From Rhizobiaceae bacterium (lineage in GTDB: Bacteria; Pseudomonadota; Alphaproteobacteria; Rhizobiales; Rhizobiaceae): a DNA stretch of 64,000 nucleotides. The DNA lies in contig JAHBYY010000005.1 of the NCBI GenBank assembly GCA_019635715.1, forward strand, positions 32,966 through 96,965. The letters are read 5' to 3'. Numbering within the stretch: position 1 is the first letter of the stretch; each line of letters starts with the position of its first letter. Below the pieces are notes generated by a model, which was given only the letters and a program-made list of their open reading frames with translations, searched no databases and was not told the origin of the DNA. Made by a program: the position numbers and the translations under genes. This document shows positions 55,816 through 64,000 of this stretch, piece by piece.

Positions 55816-55977
55816 GAATGGGCCGTGCGTCGGGCCGTGCGGCTGCGTCGGACATCCGACGCCGCGCATGCTCCGGCAAAAAAGGAATCGGATGGGGCGC
55901 ACAATGCTTTAGGCATGCGTTGCCGGGACAGCAACCCGATTGCGATGGTCCAACCTCGCCGGCAGGCCCTTCCCGGA

Positions 55978-56337
55978 CTATTTCGGCTTCAATATCTCGG
56001 TCCCGCTGCCGCTCTGGCCGGCGATCGTCCAGACGCCGCGCATGGTGCCGTCCTGCATGACCTGGTAGACGACGAGGCCGATGGCCTTGCCGAGGGAATA
56101 GCCGGCGGCGAAGGCGTTGCCGTGGCGCATGCAGATGCCGCGCGAAATCTCTCCGGCGGTGTTCCAGACGATGGTGCAGGTGCTGTCGCTCGCGGCCTTG
56201 ATCTCGGCCGTCCCGGAATAGGGGGAGCCGTCGAAATTCGTTCCCTCGACGTCGTAGCGGCCGCCGATCGACTGCGCGTTGGCACCCGCCGACAGCAACA
56301 GCAGCCCCGTTGCCGCAGCACAAGCAAGGGTTCTCAC
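55978..56337 (-). CDS. Small secreted protein, unknown
   Basis: 119 residues with a signal peptide (ACAAATGLLLLSAGANAQ). The mature part has SIGGRYDVEGTNFDGSPYSGTAEIKAASDSTCTIVW, a short beta-rich pattern of two repeats (GTNFDGSPYSG and GSGTEI-like), with two cysteines that may pair. I do not know its function. It stands alone, divergent from nothing, between moaA and the EamA gene. Confidence 0.75.
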   Translation of the reverse strand: MRTLACAAATGLLLLSAGANAQSIGGRYDVEGTNFDGSPYSGTAEIKAASDSTCTIVWNTAGEISRGICMRHGNAFAAGYSLGKAIGLVVYQVMQDGTMRGVWTIAGQSGSGTEILKPK

Positions 56338-56428
56338 GACCAGCCTCCCTCTTTCCCCAAGCGGCGAGTCTATCGCAGATTCAGGCTGAATTGCGATGTT
56401 TTCGGCCGGTCTTTTGACCAGGCGGATG

Positions 56429-57448
56429 CTAGCCGCCGGTGACGCTCATATGGCGGGCGACGGCCGGCCTTCTGCTGCGCCGGTCGATGACGAAGTCGTG
56501 TCCCTTCGGCTTGCGGCCGATGGCTTCGTCGATCGCGTCGGAGACCAGCAGGTCGTCCGGGGACGCGCGCAGCGGACCGCGCAGATCGGCGGCGTCGTCC
56601 TGCCCGAGACACATGTAGAGCGTGCCGGTGCAGGTCAGGCGGACGCGGTTGCAGCTTTCGCAGAAATTGTGGGTCATCGGCGTGATGAAGCCGAGCTTGC
56701 CGCCGGTCTCGGCGACATGGACGTAGCGGGCAGGGCCGCCGGTGCGGTACGGGATATCGGTCAGCGTGAACTGCCGCTCCAGGCTTGCCCGCAGGAGCGA
56801 CAGAGGCAGGTACTGATCGGTGCGATCCGCCTCGATCTCGCCCATCGGCATGGTCTCGATGACGGTGAGGTCCATGCTGCGCCCATGCGCGAAGCGCAGC
56901 AGATCCGGGATTTCCCGCTCGTTGAAGTCCTTCAGCGCCACGGCGTTGAGCTTGATGGCGATGCCGGCCGCCTGCGCGGCGTCGATGCCCGCCATGACGC
57001 GGTCGAGATCGCCCCAGCGGGTGATCGCACGGAATTTCTCGCGGTCGAGCGTGTCGAGGGATACGTTGATCCGCCGGATGCCGCAATCGGCGAGTTCGCC
57101 TGCCAGACGGGCGAGCTGCGAGCCGTTGGTGGTCAGGGTCAGCTCATCCATGGCGCCGCTGTCGAGATGGCGCGACAGCCGGCGGATCAGATGCATGACG
57201 TTCTTGCGCACCAGCGGTTCGCCGCCGGTCAGGCGGATCTTGCGCACGCCCTTGTCGACGAAGACCGTGACGAGACGGTCGATCTCCTCGAGCGACAGCA
57301 GATCCTTCTTCGGCAGGAACGCCATATCCTCCGCCATGCAGTAGGTGCAGCGGAAGTCGCAGCGGTCGGTCACCGAGACGCGCAGATAGGTGATCGAGCG
57401 GCCGAAGGGGTCGATCATCGCCGGCTGGCTTGCGTGCGGGCTGGGCAA
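56429..57448 (-). CDS. moaA: GTP 3',8-cyclase
   Basis: About 339 residues. The radical-SAM CxxxCxxC motif is in [14 protein letters not shown], the second Fe-S site in [16 protein letters not shown], and the conserved GG at the C-terminus (SVTGG) is present. It catalyses the first step of molybdenum cofactor synthesis from GTP. I chose TTG 57448 because GAGGA lies 7 bases upstream and homologues start in this region; TTG 57499 and ATG 57418 are alternatives. moaC is not in the window. Confidence 0.94.
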   Translation of the reverse strand: MPSPHASQPAMIDPFGRSITYLRVSVTDRCDFRCTYCMAEDMAFLPKKDLLSLEEIDRLVTVFVDKGVRKIRLTGGEPLVRKNVMHLIRRLSRHLDSGAMDELTLTTNGSQLARLAGELADCGIRRINVSLDTLDREKFRAITRWGDLDRVMAGIDAAQAAGIAIKLNAVALKDFNEREIPDLLRFAHGRSMDLTVIETMPMGEIEADRTDQYLPLSLLRASLERQFTLTDIPYRTGGPARYVHVAETGGKLGFITPMTHNFCESCNRVRLTCTGTLYMCLGQDDAADLRGPLRASPDDLLVSDAIDEAIGRKPKGHDFVIDRRSRRPAVARHMSVTGG

Positions 57449-57605
57449 CTGCGCATCCTCGTTTTGCTGCAATGTATTTCGTGGCTCGCCTCCGCGCAAT
57501 CAAGCCGGCCGATCGCCGCAGCGAAATGAAAGCTGCTCGCGGGGGCTTCCGGTCGCGGGCCGCCGGGCCTAAGGACAGCGATCACAGCAAGCGTGGAGCC
57601 GTAAC

Positions 57606-57953
57606 GTGTCGCCGTCCGAATTGCGGGTCTCGAAGGATCGCCGGTTGCTGACCGTCAGTTTCCCGGACCATGCGCCGATCGAACTTTCCGCCGAACTGCT
57701 GCGGGTGCTGTCGCCGTCCGCGGAGGTCCAGGGCCATTCGCCGGAGCAGCGGGTGACGGTTCCCGGCAAGCGCGACGTGACGATCCTCCGGATCGAACCG
57801 GTCGGCAACTACGCGGTACGCATCACCTTCAGCGATTTCCACGACACCGGAATCTTCACCTGGACCTATCTGCATACGCTCGGCCATGAGCGCGAAACGC
57901 GCTGGCAGGCCTATCTCGGCGAACTCGCCCAGAAAGGCCTGTCGCGCGGTTAG
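57606..57953 (+). CDS. DUF971 family protein
   Basis: 115 residues: RRLLTVSFPDHAPIELSAELLRVLSPSAEVQGH ... VGNYAVRITFSDFHDTGIFTWTYLHTLG. This is the DUF971 domain also found at the N-terminus of gamma-butyrobetaine hydroxylases; stand-alone forms are often linked to Fe-S proteins such as Mrp/ApbC. The start is GTG 57606 with GGAG upstream. It is divergent from moaA. Confidence 0.9.
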   Translation: MSPSELRVSKDRRLLTVSFPDHAPIELSAELLRVLSPSAEVQGHSPEQRVTVPGKRDVTILRIEPVGNYAVRITFSDFHDTGIFTWTYLHTLGHERETRWQAYLGELAQKGLSRG

Positions 57954-57985
57954 AGTTGGATCGCGCGGGCCGAACCACCTTTCGC

Positions 57986-60262
57986 CTATTTGTTCCAGGG
58001 GAAGACGAAGCGGCGGCGGTCCGGCTTTTCGCGCGGCGCGCGCTGCGTGCCGCCCTGCCGTCCGGTGCGCGGCTCCGGGGCATCGAAGGCGAGGGCCATC
58101 AGCGCCGGATCCGAAGTGTCCGCGAGCGGTCGCGGTCGTTCGGCCGGTTCGGAGGCCGGCGGCTTGGCGTCGGCCGCACCGGCGGCTTCGACCGGTTCCG
58201 CCAACGCGGCTTGCAAGCCTTCGAAGGTCAAGGCGGTGAGGACCGCCTCCATCATCGGCTCGGAGTCGGATGCGGGGAGATGATCGGACGGTTCCCCTCC
58301 GGACCGGCCGGCGGCCGCGTCGGTCGGCTCTGCCGCCGGCAAGGGTGCGGCGTCGCGGGCCGCTGCCACGGCAGATTCGGGCGTGCGCGGCTGGTCGCCG
58401 GCCGACAGGCCGAGGCTCCAGTCTCCCAGCCGCCGGCCCACCGGCGGCGGCGCGGGGCTGTCGGATCCCAGTGCGGGAACGGACACCGCCGGCTCGCTCG
58501 TATAGCTCGACAGGGCCGCTTCCAGCTCGCGCGACGCAAGCGCGGCGATCAAGGCCTCGGCGATCTCGTCTTGAGCGCTGGGCCGGCCGGCCGATGCCGG
58601 CTCCGCCATAGGCAGGTCCGGTGTCGTGGGGGCCGGCGCCCCCGAAGGCGCGGACTGGTGTTCGCCAGACGCGGTCCCATCCGCCGCCTGCGGCGATTCC
58701 GGCTCGGCCGGGGGCTCTTCCGCGGCAGGCTCGGGCCGGTTTGCATCGATTGCGGCGGACGCGCCGATCGTCACCGAAGGTTCCGGCTCCTCGGCATGTT
58801 CGATGAGCGGCTGTGTAAGGTCTTCCGTCGCCGCGGCGGATTCCGGCACCGCTGCCACTTCGTGTTCGTCCGCAAGGGCCGGACCGGCTCGGTCGGACGC
58901 CGCGGCGTGGCCGTCCGGCATCGATGCGCGATCCGCCGGGCCGGGCTCCTGCGGTGCGGTCGCTGCGCTGGCCGCTTGCTCCGAAACGATGCGCTCCAGC
59001 GCTGCGGCGAAAATCGGATCCAAGCCATCTTCCGAGAACCCGGCCTCGTGCCGTCCCGGCGATGCGACGGTGCCGACATCCACGCTGCGCGCGTCGCCAT
59101 TCGCTGCCACCGGATCCACAGGGGCCGACTCCACCGCGTCGACCGTCGGGACCGGCTCGCCGGCCTCGACCACCGAGGCAAATGCCTCATCGATGGCGCT
59201 CTGCAGCCGTGTGTCGTAGTCGACGGTCGCTGCGCCGGCGACGACCTCGGGCTCCGCTGCGCGGTCGACCGTTTCCGTCACGCCCGCGTCCGGCGCGTCC
59301 GGCTCGGCGGACACGATCGCGGCGGCCGCCGCCAAAGCGGCGGAAACCGACGGCGCGGTGTCCAGCCTTCCGTCGGCGGACCCGGCGTCATCGATGCGCG
59401 GCGCCTCCGCCACCTCGGCCGGGAGAACCGCCGGTGCCACCGGCGCGGCAGGCGCGGCGGCCGGCACGGTCCGGCTGGCCGGACGCGGCACGCCGCTGAT
59501 GCGCGTATAGCCCTGTCGGGTCAGGCGGGCCGTGCGGTAGGTGACCGGCCAGCGCTCGAGCGTGCCGGCGGCCTCCCTGTCCTCGATCATCGTGATGGCA
59601 TCGCCGGGGCTCTCGAAGGGGACGCCGATCAGGTCGTTGGCGTGGAACTCCCACCATTTGAGGGCGATCAGCCGCTCGATCGTCGCATCGTCGAACCGTT
59701 TGCGGATGACCCGCGCCGGTACGCCGGCGACGACGGAATAGGGCTCGACATCGCGGTTGACGTAGGCGCCCGCGCCGATGACGGCGCCGTCGCCGATGGT
59801 GACGCCGCGCCGGATCATGGCGTTGGTGCCGATCCAGACGTCGTTGCCGATCACCACCTGGCCGTGGCCGGTCGAAACGTCGGTTTCGGGATTGCGCGGG
59901 CGTAGCCGCTTGGGCGCCGCTTCGACCTCCGGCGGGTACCAACTGTACATGGAGGGCATGTAGGAGACCATCGACGTCGACAGCCAGTCCATCGGATGCT
60001 CGCCCTCGCCGAGCACGACGTTCGGTCCGAGGCTGCAGTAGCGGCCGATGCTCTTCACATGCTTGACGATGCCGGAGCGCAGATAGGTATAGGCACCGAT
60101 CGACACCGACTTGTAGATCAGCATCGGAGCGCTGTTCAACTGAGCCGGAACCTCGAAACTGATGTCGATATGTTTTGCGCGGATATCGAGGTGCCGGGTG
60201 ACGCGAAGGCCATGCTTGCGCAGTCCGGCGAACGGATAAGCCCGTGGGGTGCGTTCAGTCAC
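57986..60262 (-). CDS. CatB-like hexapeptide acetyltransferase with a ~500-residue disordered tail
   Basis: 758 residues. The first ~258 are a xenobiotic (CatB/Vat-type) acetyltransferase: [27 protein letters not shown] (likely catalytic His), [19 protein letters not shown] and [16 protein letters not shown]. From about 260 to 735 the sequence is Ala/Pro/Glu/Asp-rich with no visible domain. It ends in a basic patch and [10 protein letters not shown]. The start GTG 60262 has GAGG 5 bases upstream. Codon use in the tail stays GC-rich and in-frame for the whole length, so it is real coding sequence and not readthrough. Confidence 0.82.
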   Translation of the reverse strand: MTERTPRAYPFAGLRKHGLRVTRHLDIRAKHIDISFEVPAQLNSAPMLIYKSVSIGAYTYLRSGIVKHVKSIGRYCSLGPNVVLGEGEHPMDWLSTSMVSYMPSMYSWYPPEVEAAPKRLRPRNPETDVSTGHGQVVIGNDVWIGTNAMIRRGVTIGDGAVIGAGAYVNRDVEPYSVVAGVPARVIRKRFDDATIERLIALKWWEFHANDLIGVPFESPGDAITMIEDREAAGTLERWPVTYRTARLTRQGYTRISGVPRPASRTVPAAAPAAPVAPAVLPAEVAEAPRIDDAGSADGRLDTAPSVSAALAAAAAIVSAEPDAPDAGVTETVDRAAEPEVVAGAATVDYDTRLQSAIDEAFASVVEAGEPVPTVDAVESAPVDPVAANGDARSVDVGTVASPGRHEAGFSEDGLDPIFAAALERIVSEQAASAATAPQEPGPADRASMPDGHAAASDRAGPALADEHEVAAVPESAAATEDLTQPLIEHAEEPEPSVTIGASAAIDANRPEPAAEEPPAEPESPQAADGTASGEHQSAPSGAPAPTTPDLPMAEPASAGRPSAQDEIAEALIAALASRELEAALSSYTSEPAVSVPALGSDSPAPPPVGRRLGDWSLGLSAGDQPRTPESAVAAARDAAPLPAAEPTDAAAGRSGGEPSDHLPASDSEPMMEAVLTALTFEGLQAALAEPVEAAGAADAKPPASEPAERPRPLADTSDPALMALAFDAPEPRTGRQGGTQRAPREKPDRRRFVFPWNK

Positions 60263-60516
60263 TGCTGCCTCTTCGTCCTGTCGGTAAGCCGGCAAAGTCC
60301 TTAGCCGCTGGCGCCGGACGCGGAAACCTGCCGGGTCCTGATTTTTTGGCGATTCGGCGAAAAAGCCGCAACCGTCGAAGCCGCTGTCGACGTCTGGCGG
60401 TCGCGCGGATAAAGTTTTAACCGTTCGGGGACGAGGCTCGGATGATGCCGCTTGTCCGCCGCGCGCCGGGTGTCGCGGCGATGCGGGACGCGACGCGACC
60501 GGGGGTTTGGAGTACA

Positions 60517-62358
60517 ATGAACAGACGCATGACCTCGGCCGTCGCGGCGATGGCTCTCCTCGTCGCGACGGCGGGCGCCAGCGCCCCGGCGCACGCCGAC
60601 AACCTGCTCGACATGCTGTTCGGCGGCGGCATCAAGAAGGCCCGCCGCGCCGAGTTCCCGCCGCCCCCGCCGGCGGAGCGCCGCGTGAAGCCGCGCAAGG
60701 TGGCGGCTGAGGCGGCCAAGATCAGCGCGCCGCAATATGTCGCGTACAAGCCGGACCGGCTGGTGAAGGTTGATTTCTCGCCGCTGACGGATGTCGTGAC
60801 GACGGCTGCCCTGAACCCGTCCGCTTCGGCGCCGGACTTCGCTTCGGCGCTCGGCGGCCTCGCGGACTACCAACTCGAAACGATTCCCGAGATCGCCAGG
60901 GCTCTCGTCGACCATTATGCGAAATCGCGGGCCTTCATTTGGGTCGATGCCGGCGGCGTCAGCGCCAAGGCCAGCGCCGCCATGGGCGTGCTGGCCGATG
61001 CGGCCGCGCAGGGGCTGGATCCCGCCGAATACCGCGTCGATATACCCGCAAGCAGCGACCCGTTCACGACGATCCGCTTTGAAATGGCCCTGTCGGCGCA
61101 GATCCTGCGGTTCGTGCGCGACGCGGAGACCGGGGTGGTCGATCCCAACCGCATGTCCGGCTACTATGATCTGCCGCGCCGTGCCGTCGATCTCGCCGCC
61201 GTGCTGCGCGATCTGTCCGAGGCGGCGGATGCCGGCGCCTACCTGGGGTCGCGCCAACCGCGGATGCCGGAATATTCCGCCCTGCGCGCCGAACTCGCCG
61301 ATCTCGCGGCGAGCGGGGAACAGTCGGTATCGGTGGATCCCAAGCTGCTCCTGAAGCCCGGCCAGTCGAGTCCGGAACTGCCGAAGCTCCTGGATGTCAT
61401 TGCGGCCGGACTGGACGACGAGCTGGGCGGAGAGTTCGGCGAGCTGCTGTGGCAGCTTCGCGGCGCCGAGACGTACCAGCCGGAGTTGGTCCCTCTGTTC
61501 AAGGCGCTGCAGGCACGCGCCGGCCTGAAGACCGACGGGATCGTCGGGCCGCGCAGCGTCGCGGCGATCGTCGGCGTCTCCAAGGAAGACCGCATCCGCA
61601 AGGTCAGGCTGGCGATGGAGGCGCTGCGCTGGCTGCCCTCGACGCTCGGCAGCCCGCGCGTCTTCATCAACCAGCCGGCCTTCACGGCGAGTTACATCGA
61701 CGACACGCGGCCGCCGCTGACGATGCGCGTCGTCGTCGGCGCGCCGTCGACGCAGACGACCTTCTTCTACGACGAGATCGAGCAGGTCGACTACAACCCG
61801 TATTGGGGCGTGCCGCAGTCGATCATCGTCAACGAGATGCTGCCCCGCCTGCGCCGCGATCCGGGCTATCTCGATCGGGCCGGCTACGAGGTCACGGATG
61901 CCAGGGGGAAGGTCATCCCGTCGTCGGCCGTCGACTGGGGCCAGTTCGGCACCAAGGTGCCCTTCAACGTGCGCCAGTCGCCCAGCGAGGCGAACGCGCT
62001 CGGCGAGCTCAAGATCCTGTTCCCGAACAACCATGCGATCTACATGCACGACACGCCGTCGAAGAGCTTTTTCCAGCGCGACTCGCGGGCTCTCAGCCAT
62101 GGCTGCATCCGCCTGCAGGATCCGCGCGGCATGGCGGCCGCCGTCCTCGGCACGTCGCTGGACCATGTCGCAGCCAAGCTCAAGCAGGGGCATTCGTCGG
62201 AAAAGGTGCAGCGCAAGATCCCGGTCTATGTCGCCTACTTCACCGCCTGGCCGGACGAGACCGGGAAGGTCGCCTATTTCGACGACGTCTACGGCCGCGA
62301 CGAGCGGCTGGCGCAGGCGCTCGCCGCGACGGCCGCGGCGCGCGGCGCCGGGACCTGA
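60517..62358 (+). CDS. Murein L,D-transpeptidase (YcbB-like)
   Basis: 613 residues. Signal peptide ([16 protein letters not shown]), a Pro-rich segment with FPPPPPAE, a large middle domain with a peptidoglycan-binding-type helix bundle ([15 protein letters not shown]), then the YkuD catalytic domain with [30 protein letters not shown] (HxxG...SHGCxR, catalytic Cys). It makes 3-3 cross-links in peptidoglycan or attaches lipoproteins. GGAG lies 5-6 bases before the ATG. Confidence 0.93.
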   Translation: MNRRMTSAVAAMALLVATAGASAPAHADNLLDMLFGGGIKKARRAEFPPPPPAERRVKPRKVAAEAAKISAPQYVAYKPDRLVKVDFSPLTDVVTTAALNPSASAPDFASALGGLADYQLETIPEIARALVDHYAKSRAFIWVDAGGVSAKASAAMGVLADAAAQGLDPAEYRVDIPASSDPFTTIRFEMALSAQILRFVRDAETGVVDPNRMSGYYDLPRRAVDLAAVLRDLSEAADAGAYLGSRQPRMPEYSALRAELADLAASGEQSVSVDPKLLLKPGQSSPELPKLLDVIAAGLDDELGGEFGELLWQLRGAETYQPELVPLFKALQARAGLKTDGIVGPRSVAAIVGVSKEDRIRKVRLAMEALRWLPSTLGSPRVFINQPAFTASYIDDTRPPLTMRVVVGAPSTQTTFFYDEIEQVDYNPYWGVPQSIIVNEMLPRLRRDPGYLDRAGYEVTDARGKVIPSSAVDWGQFGTKVPFNVRQSPSEANALGELKILFPNNHAIYMHDTPSKSFFQRDSRALSHGCIRLQDPRGMAAAVLGTSLDHVAAKLKQGHSSEKVQRKIPVYVAYFTAWPDETGKVAYFDDVYGRDERLAQALAATAAARGAGT

Positions 62359-62384
62359 GGACGACGGGTCGCCGCGCGCAGGCG

Positions 62385-62843
62385 TCAGCGGCGGAAGCCG
62401 GCCGCGTGTCCGGCGATGAGCCAGTAGAACAGTCCGCCGACCGCGCCGGCGGCGGCGAAGAAGGCGATCTCCGTTGCCACCACGACAAGGAAGGCGTCGG
62501 CCACCGGCGCGATGAGGACGTAGGCGCTGGCCGCGACGATCGCGCCGAACAGCGCATGGATCCATATGTTGCGCAGCGCGAAGATCTCCGAGAGCAGCCC
62601 CGTCACGGCCGCCTGCAAGCAGGTCAGGACGATGGTCAGCACCAGCGCGAACAGGCCGAGCGAAGGCGCGGCCAGCGCGATGTAGGGGCTGACGGCCATG
62701 AAGGTGAAATGGTCCGGAGACGCGGCCAGCGAGGTCGCGGCCGCATAGATCAGCGCCAGTGCGATCAGCGCGACGACCATCGCGACGAGATAGGCGATGA
62801 TCGCCAGAACGAGCCGCTTCAAGACATGACCAAGGAGTGCCAC
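62385..62843 (-). CDS. Four-helix membrane protein, unknown
   Basis: 152 residues with four strong hydrophobic segments (about 8-33, 50-72, 78-108 and 110-145). The start is GTG 62843 with GGAGG 4 bases upstream. No motif is recognised. It converges on the L,D-transpeptidase gene. Confidence 0.75.
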   Translation of the reverse strand: MALLGHVLKRLVLAIIAYLVAMVVALIALALIYAAATSLAASPDHFTFMAVSPYIALAAPSLGLFALVLTIVLTCLQAAVTGLLSEIFALRNIWIHALFGAIVAASAYVLIAPVADAFLVVVATEIAFFAAAGAVGGLFYWLIAGHAAGFRR

Positions 62844-63013
62844 GGGACCTCCTGACCGCGCGGCCGATCACCCCGGCCGCACGCCATTGACGACAGGAGC
62901 CGCTGCGATGCGCAAGCTTCGAGACCAGCGGCCGGCAGGTTTGTTCACGGTTTTGTGTCGCGCCATGCGCCCGGCATCGCGAAGGATTCGCATTTTCCCG
63001 CTAGCCTGTCGCG

Positions 63014-63871
63014 ATGTTTGCTCGAAACCAAAGGCACCGTTTGGCCGGCGCGGCGCTACTGACGCTGATCGAGATCGGGGCGGCACAGGCCTGGAGCGGC
63101 GCTGGGCACGAGATCGTTGCCGACATCGCCGCCGCGCAACTCAAGCCGGAGGCCCGCAAGGCCGTCGACGCGCTGCTTGCCGGCCAACACCTGTCGACCA
63201 TGGCTCAGGCGTCCGGATGGGCCGACGTCGTGCGCCTGGTGGTGCCGGAAGGCCAGCCGTCGCACCTCGTGCGGTTGCCGCTGGACGGCAGCCCCTATGA
63301 CGAGAAGCGGGATTGCGATGGACAGCGTTGCGTCGTCGCCGCGATCGGGAGTTACGCGGCCGTGCTCCGCGACGCGCAGGCCCCGGCCGCGGCAAAGGTC
63401 GCCGCGCTCAACTATGTGATCCACCTGGTCGGCGACGTCCATCAGCCGCTGCATGCCAGCGCCGACCCGGGCAAGCGGATGGTATCCGTCGCGGGCCGGA
63501 CGATGAGGCTGCACGATCTCTGGGACGAGGCGATCATCGGCCGCCGCGGCAAGCCGCCGCTGGAACTCGCGCGATCGATCACGGCATCCGCAGCTTGCCG
63601 CGCCGAGCCGAGTCTGGATCCGGCAGGCTGGGCTGTCGAGGGGCGCGACATCGCCCGCGACGTCATCTTCGGCGATCCGCGCCTGAAGAGCGATGCCGAC
63701 GTGCCCGACCTCGGCGTGTCCTATCTGGACGAACGATGGCCGGTCGTGCGCGCCCGCCTTCTGCTGGCCGGCTGCAGGCTGGGGGCGCTGCTAAATTCCA
63801 TTTTTGTGCGGACGGGGGACGTGTCGCCGACAAATGTCGACGTGCCTGTCGGCGAAGATCGATCCGGGTGA
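63014..63871 (+). CDS. S1/P1 nuclease family protein
   Basis: 285 residues. A signal peptide (AALLTLIEIGAAQA) is cut before WSGAGHEIVADIAA, where the mature N-terminal Trp and the first His are zinc ligands. Further ligand segments are NYVIHLVGDVHQPLHAS and LHDLWDEAI. This family cuts single-stranded DNA and RNA and removes 3' phosphates, typically outside the cytoplasm. After the domain, about 25 polar residues follow. It is divergent from the four-helix protein gene. Confidence 0.9.
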   Translation: MFARNQRHRLAGAALLTLIEIGAAQAWSGAGHEIVADIAAAQLKPEARKAVDALLAGQHLSTMAQASGWADVVRLVVPEGQPSHLVRLPLDGSPYDEKRDCDGQRCVVAAIGSYAAVLRDAQAPAAAKVAALNYVIHLVGDVHQPLHASADPGKRMVSVAGRTMRLHDLWDEAIIGRRGKPPLELARSITASAACRAEPSLDPAGWAVEGRDIARDVIFGDPRLKSDADVPDLGVSYLDERWPVVRARLLLAGCRLGALLNSIFVRTGDVSPTNVDVPVGEDRSG

Positions 63872-63950
63872 TCGGCGGGGCGGGCGATGGTGGAGGTGAG
63901 AGGAAAATCCTCGAACCGGAACAAGGCCGCGACTGCCGCACGGGCTTTCG

Positions 63951-64000
63951 TCCGCCCCATCAGAGGCGTGAGCGAAGCGAATTGCCGTGAGATATGGAAG
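63951..64000. repeat. tRNA-flanking repeat, copy C, cut by the right edge
   Basis: The last 50 bases align without gaps to copies A and B (38 of 50 identical to A by my count). In A and B the next bases are AAA(A)TGG, the reverse complement of a tRNA CCA end. This suggests that a minus-strand tRNA gene begins a few bases past the right edge. The stretch 63872-63950 shows nothing else. Confidence 0.75.

Noticed and set aside
57956-59905. A 649-codon open frame on the + strand opposite the acetyltransferase tail
   Set aside because: It is the antisense of a GC-rich, low-complexity coding region; it has no recognisable domain, no ribosome site, and is composed of Gly/Arg-rich antisense residues. 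The minus-strand frame contains a clear enzyme domain.

Overview
The window is GC-rich, densely packed bacterial chromosome. Several gene blocks point to an alphaproteobacterium of the order Hyphomicrobiales (Rhizobiales): an NDUFA12/B17.2-type complex I accessory subunit, DUF2155, DUF3126 and DUF1289 proteins, a BTLCP-type cysteine peptidase, a PAS_5 protein, an aspartyl protease of the TIGR02281 type, and the order aat-accC-accB-aroQ-DsbA-M48. It looks like core genome with a few accessory insertions. I saw no CRISPR array, prophage block, rRNA or plasmid replication gene.

Layout. 1-3.3 kb: 3' part of a SUF iron-sulfur operon (sufD, cut by the left edge, then sufS, a MIP18-family protein and sufA), with a long hairpin of heptamer repeats between sufD and sufS. 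3.4-5.6 kb: a coiled-coil membrane protein gene split by a complete IS3-family (IS407-type) element; the 4-bp target duplication is intact and removing the element restores the frame. 5.7-10.4 kb: GFA and TfoX-N proteins, psuK-psuG (pseudouridine breakdown), and an orphan metallo-beta-lactamase-fold hydrolase with a possible frameshift at its 5' end. 10.4-20.5 kb: carboxyltransferase beta subunit, VOC protein, double cold-shock protein, DUF192, hydrolase, cysE, DUF3126, gamma carbonic anhydrase, BTLCP peptidase, PilZ and PAS_5 genes. A short-loop G-quadruplex motif and an unusual AT-rich tract lie in the spacers here. 20.5-26 kb: an orphan terminator (possible sRNA), rhomboid protease, CBS protein, gatB, GNAT, and translationally coupled panB-panC.

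26-35 kb: complex I accessory subunit, DUF2155, aat, accC-accB, aroQ, a DsbA-like protein, a BepA-like M48 protease, a stand-alone ParB-N domain, GST, a small cysteine-tailed protein and a GH25 lipoprotein. 35-40.5 kb: two tRNA-Leu genes (UAG, UAA) flanking trigger factor, then a tripartite tricarboxylate transporter. 40.7-50.2 kb: adenine deaminase, aspartyl protease, DUF1289, a CobT-like protein that has lost its catalytic motifs, a histidine kinase, a thermonuclease, GST, a UDG-family protein, an Lrp regulator, an AlkD-like repair protein and a beta-hydroxyacid dehydrogenase. 50.4-64 kb: an amidase with no visible export signal, a polar amino-acid ABC transporter without its ATPase, molybdenum cofactor genes (moaA, mobA, mobB) with a coupled EamA transporter, a CatB-like acetyltransferase with a tail of about 500 residues, an L,D-transpeptidase and an S1/P1 nuclease.

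The best leads are a ~50-bp repeat abutting the 3' ends of both tRNA-Leu genes, with a third copy at the right edge that predicts another tRNA just outside the window; the motif-less CobT paralogue; the acetyltransferase with a giant tail; and the exactly reconstructable IS insertion.
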